From Arabidopsis thaliana (Eukaryota; Streptophyta; Magnoliopsida; Brassicales; Brassicaceae), in assembly GCF_000001735.4 (NCBI RefSeq), contig NC_003074.8:1240101-1304100 (forward strand): a DNA stretch of 64,000 nucleotides. The letters are read 5' to 3'. The translations under genes were made by a program, and so were the position numbers. This document shows, in pieces, positions 33,286-44,750 of this stretch. The notes under the pieces are model-generated. The model made no database searches. It was not told the DNA's origin and saw only the letters and a program-made list of their open reading frames with translations. The first letter of the stretch is position 1, and every line of letters begins with the position of its first letter.

Positions 33286-35838
33286 TTATCGTCCTTTGGG
33301 ATTTACAATCTGAGAGAATATTTCGGTATTGTCCTCTGAGGAGAGATCACTCACATCATCTCTACCGGCGACGTTAACCGCCATGCCTCCTCTACCGAGA
33401 TCCTCAGAGCTTCCTCCATTATTCGGAGTCCGATGACGAGTCCCGTCAGCAGTCTCTTGAAGCTGAAGTGCGAATTCGAGATTCCACAAAACATCTCCCA
33501 TTGTCGGCCGTTCTAATCCACTATCGTTAAGACACTTCTCCGCCGTGTCTGCAAATTTCTTCAAACACTCTGCATTGATCTTCCCTTTCAGATTCGGATC
33601 GATTATATCCTCTAAATTCCCTTTTCGTTTGCAATTCATTGCCCAGTCTCCGAGACTCACTTGTTCCTTAGGCAAACTCGGGTTTAACGCTGGTCTTGCG
33701 CATAAGATTTCGAACAGAACAACTCCGAATGAGTAAACGTCTGATTTCTCAGTCAGTTGTTGTCTTCTGAAGTATTCAGGATCTAAATAACCGAAGCTTC
33801 CTTTGACGACGGTTGTTACATGGCCTCCATTCATGTTAGGTCCAGTTTTGGATAACCCAAAGTCTGAAACTTTGGCTACCCAGTTCTCATCTACGAGGAT
33901 GTTAGTTGTTTTAACGTCTCTGTGTATAATCGTGTACTTTGCTCCTGTGTGAAGGTAATGTAATCCTCTTGCTGCTCCAATAGCTATCTCTAGCCTTCGT
34001 TTCCAAGTTAATTGTGGTTTCTTTGTGTTGTATAGATGCTCACGGAGTGTTCCAAATGCCATGTAATCGTATACGAGACACATTTCTCCTCCCTCGTCGC
34101 AGTATCCTATCAAGGAGACTAAGTGTTTGTGTCTTAGTCTTGAGAGGAGTTCGATTTCTGTCTCGAATTCGTTGAGTCCTTGTTCTGAATTTGGGTTTGA
34201 TTTTTTTACCGCTACTTTAGTTGTGCCGTCTATAACTCCTTTGTAGACTTTACCAAACCCTCCAACTCCAATGACGTTGGAATCATCGAAGTTTTGTGTT
34301 CCGTGTTTGATTTCTGGTAAAGAGAATCTACGGCATAAACCTGCTGCGAGATTGGATAGGTGACTTCCATTGTTGCTCTTCCCTGAGATGGTTGATTTGG
34401 TTCCTGATGTGGTAGAGTTTCCATATATAGGAAGCCAACTTGATGTGTGAGAGTCGCCTCCTTGATATCCTTGTTTCTTCTTGTAGGCCGTGAAACACAA
34501 GGCACCGATTAAAACCGCTAAAACTCCTCCGGCCGAACCAATGATGAAAGCGTGTCTCTTTTCGTTCTTGAATTCTTTTTTAACCTCTTCCTCAGCTTGC
34601 ATAGGCGATGGCTCGGGGTTTGGACCCGCAAGATTTTTCATGGTGTCCATCTTGAAAATCTCTAACCCGTTAAGAGATGAATCATAATATTCCGGTTGAC
34701 CAAAAGTTGATGGAGTCATCTGAAGTGTAATCTCTTCGCCTCCGTTGTTGGCATCAACATATATCGCGTAGTCTTTGTACATCGGGATTCCTTTCTCTCC
34801 TGTCCACCCTATTATATCTGCAGGAGTAGTATCTGCCTGCGCTGTTCTGTTATTGATGTAAATGTTGAAAACCTTCTGGTTGATCTTGGAAAGCTGGAAT
34901 TCGCAGAAATGGAGTCTCAAAATGTAGGTGAAGTTCTTATCGATTTGGAACATCCATGTAAGATTGGATTTGAGGTTGATATCTCCGTTTGGGCCTTGAG
35001 ATCTTGCGGTTTTGTATATATCGGCTGGAGCTATAGACACCGGCATGTTCTGGTAGTTGATCCTAAAATTGTTGCTTGCTTGAAGTGTAACACCAAGACC
35101 CGCACTAAAGATGTAAGGTGCATCATTATACCAAGTTCTTGTCAACCCACCGGAGTCTTGGCTTCCAGGGATGTCCTGACCACCAACATTAAGTCTAAAC
35201 ATTGACTGAAGATTCGCAGTCTTGGCATCCATTGTTTGGTCTGTGAAACCAACAAGAGCCGCCGTGTCAAACAATTCCGGCATCTGAATCACCTCGATAC
35301 CGTTTATAAAGGCAAATGCGTCTCGGTATTTATCTGAAGGGGTAAACTTGATGCTCAAAACATCTTTGTCAGTGGGTGCAAGAGAGTATTCTTTAACCAG
35401 ATAAGCTTGAGTCAAAGCTTGACACGTAATCGCGGCGCTGAAATTGCTCAGTAAGGTAACATCGTTAGCTTCCACAGTGAAATACGAGTTGGAAATGTTG
35501 AGACCGGTGTATGTTGATGGGTAGAAATATAACCGAAGCAAATGTCTTTTATCTCCTTTAATCGGGATTTCATAAGTTGCTGGAGCTGTAAAGATTCTGG
35601 CTGTCATATAAGGAACTGTTGAGAGAAGTGAAGGGTCTTGATATGTAGCCGTTGCGTGAATTGAGTTTCCAGTCTTTAAAAACTTTGTATCTGGTTCCCA
35701 TTTTTTCTTATCTTGGTCAGCAGAAGCTTCTGATGTCCCGCAGCTCAGAGCTAAATCTTGTCCGTTAGATCTAGTTGGAAAAACCAATAGAAAGGAGAGA
35801 CATGTGAGGAAAAAGAGAATCCGAGTTTTCCCGCTCAT
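33286..35838 (-). CDS. ANX1: ANXUR1, malectin-like receptor kinase (CrRLK1L family)
   Basis: Pollen-tube plasma-membrane receptor kinase that, with ANXUR2, keeps the growing tube intact until it reaches the ovule; family ligands are RALF peptides. Single exon, 850 residues, starting at the ATG at 35838 (MSGKTRILFF). Signal peptide about 1-29. Two malectin-like domains span about 30-400, with N-glycosylation sequons. The transmembrane helix is at about 430-452, followed by a basic stop-transfer KKK. Kinase: Gly loop GVGGFGKV 524-531, ATP Lys K545, HRDVKTTN at 639-646, DFG 659-661, GYLDPEYF activation segment. All catalytic residues are intact and the HRD is of the RD type. Lack of introns is usual for the family. 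A RALF-like gene lies 17 kb away at 52.3 kb; this is probably coincidental. Confidence 0.98.
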   Translation of the reverse strand: MSGKTRILFFLTCLSFLLVFPTRSNGQDLALSCGTSEASADQDKKKWEPDTKFLKTGNSIHATATYQDPSLLSTVPYMTARIFTAPATYEIPIKGDKRHLLRLYFYPSTYTGLNISNSYFTVEANDVTLLSNFSAAITCQALTQAYLVKEYSLAPTDKDVLSIKFTPSDKYRDAFAFINGIEVIQMPELFDTAALVGFTDQTMDAKTANLQSMFRLNVGGQDIPGSQDSGGLTRTWYNDAPYIFSAGLGVTLQASNNFRINYQNMPVSIAPADIYKTARSQGPNGDINLKSNLTWMFQIDKNFTYILRLHFCEFQLSKINQKVFNIYINNRTAQADTTPADIIGWTGEKGIPMYKDYAIYVDANNGGEEITLQMTPSTFGQPEYYDSSLNGLEIFKMDTMKNLAGPNPEPSPMQAEEEVKKEFKNEKRHAFIIGSAGGVLAVLIGALCFTAYKKKQGYQGGDSHTSSWLPIYGNSTTSGTKSTISGKSNNGSHLSNLAAGLCRRFSLPEIKHGTQNFDDSNVIGVGGFGKVYKGVIDGTTKVAVKKSNPNSEQGLNEFETEIELLSRLRHKHLVSLIGYCDEGGEMCLVYDYMAFGTLREHLYNTKKPQLTWKRRLEIAIGAARGLHYLHTGAKYTIIHRDVKTTNILVDENWVAKVSDFGLSKTGPNMNGGHVTTVVKGSFGYLDPEYFRRQQLTEKSDVYSFGVVLFEILCARPALNPSLPKEQVSLGDWAMNCKRKGNLEDIIDPNLKGKINAECLKKFADTAEKCLNDSGLERPTMGDVLWNLEFALQLQETADGTRHRTPNNGGSSEDLGRGGMAVNVAGRDDVSDLSSEDNTEIFSQIVNPKGR

Positions 35839-36847
35839 GGCTGACACATCAACGGGTAGAGACTCTTTGCCTTAAACAAAAAATGAGGAGAGAAAAGCTT
35901 TCTTTTTTGTAAGAATTAAGATCACTTTTACGCTTGTGGACAAAATTAGAAGTTTATTTCTTATTGTCTCTGTAACCTAACCATAGAAAGTCAGGACTTG
36001 CATGGATGAACAAGAAGCAAAAACCTTGCAAGAAAAAAAAAAACAAGGTACACACTCTTTTTTCTTTTCTATTTTCTCGTTTTGTCTAGTTTTTTTTTGT
36101 TTGTAATTATGAGGTTACTGGTGTTTTTCTCATTTTCCGTCGTTCTGTCTGAAAGAGAAACAAAATTAGTTAGAAAAATTCGTGGTGGAGAGGATTACCC
36201 GAACAAGCTATGTTTAGCATATAGTTAGAGAAACTGAAAAGACTTTTGTTCTTTGACTACAACATGAAAATTCATGTAATCTAAATATAGAACTCTTAGA
36301 CCATATTGTTTCAATAACATTATTACAAACTTTTGAAAGTTTGACTTGATAGAGATAGACTACGACATGTTTTGAAACTCTTTTCTTAGAATGGTCAAGG
36401 ATCTAAACAAAGAAAGTCCCTAAAGATCTGGATGAATCAATCGTCAAATTTTAAGCAATGGAAGAAAATAGCTTTTTGACTTTTATCCATTACATAGATC
36501 AATGGTGGAAACTAGTTTGTTATTCTCCATTAAAGCACTAAGAGTCTCTTCAAAGTTTATCTGGTCGGGTTGGGAAAAATCCAACTAGAGAAGAGCATAA
36601 AAGTAGACATCTGATCAACCCGACCCATAATAACCTTTTTTTGTTGGCCGCGTAATATGTTCGAGCGCGGCCATCACACTAAGAACATTCATAAAAAAAA
36701 ATCCACAGGATTCAAAGCCCTTAAGCTTTGATCATAGTCTCTTAAAGAGGTAGTAAAACCATAAACTAGAGCCCCAATTTGCATTCACAAGCCACCTAAC
36801 ACATTAGCTTCTGGTCATTTCTGCTTTATATACACATCAAGTAAAAA
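35839..36847. other. Divergent promoter region, ANXUR1 / DUF1685 gene
   Basis: About 1 kb between two divergent genes. AT-rich, with a T-rich stretch at 36056-36110 and a TTATATACA TATA-like motif at about 36826, which is rather close to the DUF1685 ATG. No other gene seen. The pollen-specific control elements of ANXUR1 should lie here. Confidence 0.4.
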
Positions 36848-37507
36848 ATGGTGAGAAGAAGAGAAGGTCTTACATTGCCAATCATAAAACCGGCGCTTCC
36901 CGAGGTCAGATCAGCAGCGACAACGCCGGTGGCCTCACAGAAACCAAAACATCGTTTATCGAAACAACTATCTATGTGTGAAACACCAAGAGACGTTGCT
37001 TGGGAAAGAAGAAGGCGTCAGATGATAATGATTCAAGAAAAGAAGCTGCTTCATAAGGGCGCTTCAGACAATCTTTGTATACAGGCGAATCTAACGGATG
37101 AAGATTTAAACGAGCTAAAAGGATCGATTGAGCTAGGTTTCGGTTTCAATGAAGAAGCAGGACAAAAGCTTTGTAATACATTACCAGCTCTTGATCTTTA
37201 CTTTGCAGTGAATCGTCAGCTCTCGCCTCTTCCTTCACCTAGCAGCAGCCGTAGCAGCAGTGCATCTGCGTCAACTTTCTCATACAGTATACCTTGTAGT
37301 CCAAAGAAAACTGATTCAGATTCTGTTAAAATCTTATGCCCAGGTATCTAAACTCATGTTTTTGGTATTTTGTTTTGAATGCAATAACATTTATAAACTA
37401 ATGGTTTAATATGATCTTTTTTGGCAGGGGACGATCCTCAACAAATGAAGCAGAGGTTGAGACATTGGGCACAAGCAGTTGCATGTTCTGTTATGCAGTC
37501 TTATTGA
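36848..37507 (+). CDS. DUF1685 family protein
   Basis: Plant-specific protein of unknown function, 191 residues in two exons (36848-37343, 37428-37507). The conserved DUF1685 core is recognisable: a basic RRRRQMIMIQEKKLL helix, then LTDEDLNELKGSIELGFGF and LCNTLPALDLYFAVNRQ. It is followed by a Ser-rich low-complexity stretch and the conserved C-terminal DDPQQMKQRLRHWAQAVAC motif in the second exon. No signal peptide or membrane segment. Likely nuclear or cytosolic; function is not known to me. Confidence 0.9.
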
Positions 37508-38128
37508 AGATTATAAGCACTCAGATTTTCTTTTGAGAGATAGGAAGAAGCGAATCTTTTACAATTAGGATTCGAAAGAAACAAAAAACAACTAGAAAAT
37601 TTTGGAGAAAAAGAGATGAAAATTGTGGCTCTGTATATAACTCACAAGATGAGAGAAAGAAAAAGAAAAACACCTCTTGTTCATAAGCTGTAATGATGTA
37701 TACAAAAAAAAAGATTACAATATGATCTTGGATTGGATAATAAAATGAACTTTTTTCTAGATAATCGATTCTTAAACTGAAAATAAGCCCATTTTGATCT
37801 AACGTTAGAATGAAAATGAAGAGATTTGAGAAGTCAGGGTGTATTTTTTACAAAACGTATTATTGGGTGTATTTTGTAATAGTTAAATATATGAGGGTCT
37901 AAGATTCAAATTTATTAAAAGATAACCAAAAAAAAACCTCTGGAATCTTCTTAAAACCTAGAAGCCTCCGACTCCGACCAACTGAAAAATTAAAAGGCAA
38001 AAGCTTTTTTTCAGATTTCTGATAATCAGACAGACAGACACAAACAAACACCGGTATCGACGAACGGAACTAACTCCGATATCCAAAACCCACTCCAAGT
38101 TTCACGAACGAAGGGCTTAGTATCTGCC
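37508..38128. other. Intergenic region, DUF1685 gene / TPR10
   Basis: 3' UTR of the DUF1685 gene, then the TPR10 promoter and leader. A tracts near 37708 and 37928. Nothing else recognised. Confidence 0.35.
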
Positions 38129-40842
38129 ATGGCTCCTGATGCTTCTACTGCTCTTGCAGGTATGCTCTTTTCTATATTTTAGAATGATGTATCGATCTCT
38201 GTCTTTTGAATGCGTATGAACTATAGATTCCTTGATGGGCTCTCTTAGTTTTCTTTAGCTGAATTGATCTTATGGTGAAGTTTCGATTTTTTCTTCCTCT
38301 GCTGCCTTTTCTTCTTCCTTTTGTGAAATTTTCGTTGGCTATAATGTTTCGGCTATGGCCATTACTAGAACTGTAGAAACTCAAATACTAATTGAAAATT
38401 TTCTTTAATTTGGTATAAGTAGATTAGAATTGAAGTTGACACTTGGTAGTTTGAATCTCTAATTATAATTTTTGTTTTCGTTTCATCTTTGGATTCTTAC
38501 TCTAGCGAGGGAGAAAGTTCAGCAAATCCTGAATGCAGCTTGTACCGGAAATCTCGAATTCCTTAAGAGTGAGTGCTTTATTTACTTTTCGTTTCTCTGT
38601 TTTCTTTGAGCAGTTATATGTTTTGTGTACTGATTATCACTTCTCCAAGCAGATGTTGCTAAGCAGCTTGATGAAGGAAAAGACTTGACGAAAACTGTGG
38701 AGAGTATTAAAGACGCAAACAAACGTGGAGCGCTTCACTTCGCTGCGAGAGAAGGACAAACTGAAATATGCAGATATCTTTTGGAAGAACTGAAACTCAA
38801 TGCTGATGCAAAAGATGAAACTGGTTTGTGTTTCCTTGTGTTTTACAATTTGCAGAACTTTTCTATATATGTGAAAGTTGATCACTGAGATTGTTATGAT
38901 TTGGTAGGTGATACTCCGCTTGTTCATGCTGCGAGGCAAGGACAGATTGAAACGGTTAAGTATCTTTTAGAGCAAGGAGCTGATCCCAATATAGCTAGTG
39001 AACTAGGAGCCACAGCTTTGCATCATGCGGCTGGGACAGGTTGGTTATCAATTGCTCTGTCTTTTTTTATTTCACTCTCTTGGGTCATGAAGTGTTCTGT
39101 TTTACTTATATAGCTTCTCTCTATACATCTATTAGGAGAAATCGAGTTGCTAAAGGAATTGCTCTCTAGAGGTGTTCCTGTTGATTCTGAAAGTGAATCT
39201 GGCACGCCATTAATCTGGGCTGCTGGCCACGACCAAAAAAATGCTGTGGAAGTCTTGTTAGAACACAATGCCAATGTAAACTTTGTGTATATCTCTATTT
39301 GATTATCTGTCTAAAACCGTACTTTCTTATAAACCTATAACCTTTTTGTTGATGACTCTGCAGCCTAATGCTGAGACTGAAGATAATATCACACCGTTAT
39401 TATCTGCAGTGGCAGCGGGTTCTCTGTCATGCTTAGAGTTGTTGGTCAAGGTTTAACATCTTCTTAACATCCTCTAGTATTGCGTTGGTTCAGCTGCCAA
39501 ATATCTTAAATCAGAGCTAACAAAAAATTGTTCTTTTTGTAATCACAGGCAGGTGCCAAAGCTAACGTTTTTGCTGGTGGTGCAACTCCATTGCACATTG
39601 CGGCTGATATTGGAAACCTTGAGTTAATTAACTGTTTACTTAAAGCCGGGGCTGATCCGAATCAGAAAGATGAGGTAAAACCAACTTGGAAATCAGTTCA
39701 TATGCAAGAACCTGTTCCCTTGTTCATATGGTACGACATGAATACAATCTTGTGGTACTATACTGATTCTACTGTAAACTCGATTATTTTTAGGAGGGTA
39801 ATAGGCCATTAGAAGTTGCAGCTGCTAGAGACAACAGAAAGGTTGTTGAGATCCTCTTCCCATTGACAACAAAACCAGAAACTGTTTCGGACTGGACAGT
39901 AGATGGAATTCTCGCTCACATGGAATCAAACAAAGTAGGCATATCAGATCTTTCCTGGCATTAGTGTCGGATATTTCGATATTTTTTGTCTGAAACAACT
40001 TAACATTTTCAGGAACAAGAGGAAAACTCAAACAAGGCGAAATCCCAAGAGACTGGGATCAAGAAAGATCTTCCTGTGGTACTTCATACTTTGATCAATA
40101 TGCATTTCTCTTTCAACAAATTGTTTAAAGTACTTAAAGATAACCATTTTTAACTTCCACAGGTCTCCCCAGAAGCAAAGGCAAAAGCCGCAGAAGCAAA
40201 AGCCAGAGGACAAGACGCCTTTCACAGAAAGGATTTTCAGATGGCTATTGATGCTTATACACAAGTATTCTACTCTAAAACTTCTTCTGAAATCAAAACA
40301 AGATTCTTAATTTTTGCCTATATGTGATTTTGTGGTTTGTTTGAACACAGGCAATTGATTTTGACCCAACGGATCATACCTTATTCTCAAACCGAAGCCT
40401 CTGCTGGTTGCGACTAGGACAAGCTGAGCATGCCTTATCTGATGCTAAAGCCTGCAGAGAACTAAACCCAGATTGGCCTAAAGGTTGCTTCAGAGAAGGC
40501 GCTGCTCTGCGTTTGCTACAGGTAAAAAGCATCTACAATGCCACTAAAAATCTTTGATCTCTTAACGTTGAAACTGTATGACTCACCGAGTTTCTCATGA
40601 ATCTCCAGCGGTTTGACGAGGCAGCCAATGCTTTCTACGAGGGAGTATTGCTTAGCCCTGAAAGCAAAGAGCTCATTGATGCTTTCAGGTTCGTAAGAAA
40701 CACTTATGGTGTTGATTTTTATCGGTTGGTATTGGGTTTTCGAGATAGATGATGTTGTTTTTTTGTCTATTTCTTCTACAGAGAAGCTGTAGATGCCGGA
40801 AGGAAGTTTCACGGCAAGGGTGAGGTTAAGGCCAAATCATAA
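38129..40842 (+). CDS. TPR10: Ankyrin-repeat / TPR protein (TPR10)
   Basis: Probable cytosolic co-chaperone adaptor, 456 residues. Thirteen coding exons: 38129-38159, 38506-38568, 38653-38823, 38908-39039, 39136-39275, 39364-39450, 39549-39674, 39794-39934, 40013-40078, 40163-40264, 40351-40521, 40609-40688, 40782-40842. The N-terminal 290 residues form six to seven ankyrin repeats (GALHFAAREGQTEICRYLL, TPLVHAARQGQIETVKYLL, TPLHIAADIGNLELINCLL). A Lys/Glu/Ala-rich linker leads into a C-terminal three-TPR module (KARGQDAFHRKDFQMAIDAY, LFSNRSLCWLRLGQAEHAL), which has carboxylate-clamp-like residues typical of HSP70/HSP90-tail binding. Several exon borders coincide with ankyrin-repeat borders. 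Confidence 0.94.
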
Positions 40843-41402
40843 GATCTTCGAGAGATGGTTTATGTAGTATATGTATGAAGTTTTGATCTACTTCTTACCT
40901 TTGTTCTCCCTTGTGCACTATTCTTAGGAACAAAGTTTTGTTTGTGGTCGAATTTGGTAATTTGTCCGAGTTTACAGCTTAGATAAAAAAGAGTTGGTAA
41001 TACATTAGACTGATTTTGAAACTTTTCTTATATTTACAAACAAAAATTTAATTACGAAAATCAATATCAAGAAACAACCAAACAAAATCTTTACTTCGTC
41101 TCAACAATAATTTTTCCTTCAAGGAGAGCTAGTATACTTGTGTTCAAGCTTAAAATGACATACGAACAACGATAGTGTTTAATCACAACGTAATATTAGA
41201 AAAATATCGAAGTTAAGACATTAAATCTGAAAAATAGTCTACGATAAAAAGATGAAGATATGTCTTACAATGACTTCAAACCTAAGGTGCCGAAACTTTA
41301 GCACATTCACACACAAAAATCCTAAAAATTAGCAAGTAGAACCTAACTTTTACTTCTTTCCTTGAGAAACAAGTTAAAGCCCAAACTCAACCAAAACCTT
41401 AA
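40843..41402. other. Intergenic region downstream of TPR10
   Basis: TPR10 3' UTR followed by AT-rich DNA with no recognisable gene. Confidence 0.35.
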
Positions 41403-41486
41403 TACGACTCTTGACACCGAACCCTAAACTTACGACTCTTGACACCGAACCCTAAACATACGACTCTTGACACCGAACCCTAAACA
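41403..41486. repeat. 28-bp x 3 tandem repeat with telomere-like core
   Basis: Three almost identical 28-bp units at 41403-41430, 41431-41458 and 41459-41486. Each contains acgactcttgacaccg and then the Arabidopsis telomere heptamer CCCTAAA. They sit about 80 bases beyond the 3' end of the kinase pseudogene. Confidence 0.92.
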
Positions 41487-41564
41487 TCCGCCTTAGCATG
41501 AAACTCCTTTCTTTTGGGGGCTCATCTCCACCGTTTATGTCTTCATATCAAAGCTTTAAGGTCT

Positions 41565-42454
41565 TCAAAGCATCATTCCTCCTTGTTCCACCACGTTGTC
41601 AATTATGGCGGAAGGAAACCTTAAATAAGAATGACACGGAATCATCTCTGGCAATGGAACACTGACTCTTTCCGCAACAAAAGGATGGCTCAACAGCTGG
41701 GCTGCGGTGGCCCTACGTGACGGCTGCAACGCCAAGCACCGCATCAAGAAGTCGTTGGCCACCGGAGATATAAGTTTGGGAAGCCCCCACATGTAACAGT
41801 CTCTGGTCATCACTGGACAACCTCCAAACATCTGAATAACCACACACCCTAGAGACCATATATCAACGGCCGGTCCCATCACTCCATCATGTCCAAGAGA
41901 TTATGGTGGCATGTACTGCAGCGTACCAGGAAATAACGACCTAGAATCCGTAGAAGGCTCTTTAGATGAACCGAAATCAGCAAGCTTAAGATCCCATGGC
42001 TCTCCAAAAGTGGTGGAAGGGAAGACGAGGACGTTGGCTGGCTTGAGATCGCAGTGAACGTAACCATGTGAGTGAAGAGCGTCGAGTCCTTGTATGATCA
42101 TAAGAGCGGCACCTTTGATAATATTCTCAGGCATTGGTTTCCCACGAAACTGGGAGATCATATTGAAGAGAGTGCCTTTGGAGGCAAACTCCATATAGAT
42201 GTAACATTCTTCGGGTTGGATCCCTAAGTGAAGAACAGGGCTTGAGGCTTGGACGATGCGAGGATGATTGTGGAAACAAAGCATGATCCTAAGCTCTTTC
42301 ACGAGAATCTTTATGTGATTGAACGAAGACGACTCTTCGCATAGAGTCGGAAGTTAGAATCCTGTTTGAGAGAGACAGAGCCAAAGCTCCCTCTGCCAAG
42401 AACAGAGACATGCTTCAATGAAGACTCGGGTACACCAAGGGGTTCTCTGATCAT
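41565..42454 (-). pseudogene. MAPKKK-like protein kinase pseudogene
   Basis: Remnant of a small single-exon MAPKKK/STE-type kinase. From the ATG at 42454 the first 47 codons include an intact Gly loop GRGSFGSV. The frame is then broken near 42330-42345, at the place of the ATP-binding Lys (YAVK-like, reading YAK here); the original frame runs into TAA at 42311-42313. The kinase continues in another frame with KELRIM, HCDLKPANVL (Cys in place of the HRD Arg), ADFGS and GTLQYMPP. There a TAA at 41901-41903 replaces the Glu of the APE motif, and the same frame resumes as SLGHDG...VDIWSLGCVV down to RRATAAQLLSHPFV. Two separate inactivating lesions make this a pseudogene. Many relatives occur as tandem families in Arabidopsis. 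Confidence 0.88.
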
Positions 42455-42846
42455 CTTCTCCGTAGTAGTAGTACTCTCTTTTAATTAGATTTTGCTTCGA
42501 TATTTTATTTTTTTTGACAAATAAGAAAGCCAAAAAACTGATGGTTTAATGGAGTGCGATACCACCTATTTATAAGACCTACGTAAGTCGGCACTCCTGA
42601 GATAAAACTAGACTTATTTATAAGACTGAGTCAAAGGATAAAGATCAAAAACTATATTTACTCCCTAAAATAATATTTCAACAAACTATTTCCATTTTAC
42701 AAAATAGAAATTGTAATTTTTACTGTGAAAGATTAACCTCGTGATCATGTGTAATATAATGATATCTATTTTATTTTAAAACTTATGAAAGGTGATAATA
42801 ATAAGATGCAAGACGGTGATTGGAGATTTGATGAACTTGAAGATCT

Positions 42847-44108
42847 CTAGCAGTTGACAATAAAGCGACCACGTGAGTATCCCTGACCGTTAGTTCAAAT
42901 AGCCGTTAGTACACTAATCAATGATTCTCACCGTCCTTTGTGTTTCCGTCGCAGTATTCGTCACCTGCGTTTGCGTTTTTGAAATTATTCTGTATCAAAA
43001 ATTGTAATAGGATACATTACACGTGATTTTAATTTTACTAAGTGAGTATCAACGCTACGCGTGGGTTTGTTTTGAAAATTGTTAAAAAAAAATTACATTG
43101 ATTGTTCTTTATGTTAATTTCTATTTACTATTTGTTTATTTTTGTAATGTTAATAAAATTAGATCTATAATATGTAGTTACAATTTTTATGGTTAGATTC
43201 ATTTGTGACTCGAAATATCAATTTATATATTTTTGTGTATAAAGCTAATTATTTATAAGATTTTAATATTTTTTCACTTCATGAATACATATAACAACAA
43301 TAATGATATTTTGATACAATTCTGTGTAACTATGTTATTTTTGTAGTTTAAAATTTTCCTAACTCGATTATAAATAAATCAATTCCTTATTTTATGTACT
43401 TCAACAACATTGTGATAGATTCATGATTAAAGTTTGGATTGACATCAACTGAAAAAGATCTGAAGAGTATTCGTACAAAAAATAAAAAGATAGCAAAAAT
43501 TGAATGTCATTGAAGTCAACACTTTTGGATTTTTTGTCATTGCATATATCAATATTAGAGAAATGATCGTGTCTTTGATGATTTGAAAATTGTTCAACTT
43601 AATTAAAAATAAACTATTTATGATTTTATTTATTCTCCAAATATAATAATCCAACAACATTGTTATAGTCTCATGATTAAATATATAGAATTGATATAAA
43701 CTGAACAAGATTTCAAGAGTACTCATATGAAAATAATAATAATAAAAGAAAATTAAAGTATAATGATTTAATTTGCTTATTTAATTTTATTAGTTTTATT
43801 AATTTTAAAAAAATCGAATGACATATGTCATTTTGTTGTGTGATGATGTGTCATTTATATGGAGAGAGTTGACCAACTTTTATATATATGATTTTTGAAT
43901 GAAATTAAACGTGATTTTTTTTTATGTAAACGGTGTTAATAAAACGCAATGTTTTAGAAATAGAGTGACTTACCCTTAAGCATCTTCCGCTCGGGATAAT
44001 AGTAATGGTAAATTGCTATTACGTTAGAAGTGGTTTGAGCTGCCGCTTTAGCTGCATATGTGCATAGCTAGCAAAACAAAGACACATCTGCTAATTAAGT
44101 CTTGCCAT
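42847..44108 (-). pseudogene. PR-4-like pseudogene copy B (split by AT-rich intron block)
   Basis: A strongly decayed barwin/PR-4 copy. The first exon remnant, 43974-44108, starts at an ATG and soon hits stops, but in another frame retains AKAAAQTTSNVIAIYHYY, matching the end of the signal peptide and the start of the barwin domain. The rest of the domain is deleted up to the splice donor (GGTAAGT). The second exon remnant, 42847-42964, begins at the usual CAG/GTGACGAA acceptor with VTNTAT and keeps TVRIID, then a stop replaces the Gln of VDQC. Further deletion follows before the last residues. The intron is about 1 kb, against 94-202 bases in the other copies. Confidence 0.8.
43000..43960. 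repeat. AT-rich block with diverged tandem duplication in pseudogene B intron
   Basis: Very AT-rich DNA containing two related segments, about 43345-43485 and 43582-43740. They share taaaaataaa-like flanks, caacaacattgt-atag-tcatgattaa, and actgaa-aagat-t-aagagta-tc. The segments are diverged but collinear. The block may be an inserted non-autonomous element that has duplicated internally; no terminal repeats were identified. Confidence 0.6.
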
Positions 44109-44750
44109 TGGCGATCTTAATTTAGATGTTTGTTCTTTAAAATATAATGGGATATAATCAGAGATGGACTAAGAAATTTATAATCATAGGGAAAAAGTTT
44201 TTTATACACTGAATAAATTGCTATACCAAAAAGTTTGTCACGTTATGAGTAATTTTCTTATTAGGCTTTGAATTTTCAGTGTATGACTAGTCTTGGGAGA
44301 TGTCTATGGCGGCTTTTTCAAGCTTTGTGGTAGAAATTAGAAGTTTTTGAGGTAATATGATTGAGCATTTATTAGAGGGGACATATGTTTATGTTTAATC
44401 TTTAGTCTTTAGGCGTTATTACTTATTTGTATCGTACGTGGTCAAAATTTTACGGTATCCAGAATTTTTGGATCAGTTAATGGATCAAAGTTGATTACTT
44501 AGCTTGCTGCAAGTAAGTGTTCTAACATAAATAATTAAATCTATGTGTGTTTGCATATTCGTTAACTTTTTTATATAAAATCCGATTATCATTTTATTCC
44601 TTACCAACTTTCCAAACGCACTATATTTTATTGGGTTTATTTTCATTGATATGAAAAGATAAAACTCGAGACATTTATTTTCTCTTATTAAAATTATTAG
44701 TTAGAGTTTAAAGGTAAATAATATGGAGATGAACTAGAATTCGAAAATCT
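44109..44750. other. Spacer between PR-4 pseudogene copies
   Basis: AT-rich DNA between the two pseudogenes with no coding capacity. By position it is the decayed promoter of copy B and the 3' flank of copy A. Confidence 0.4.
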
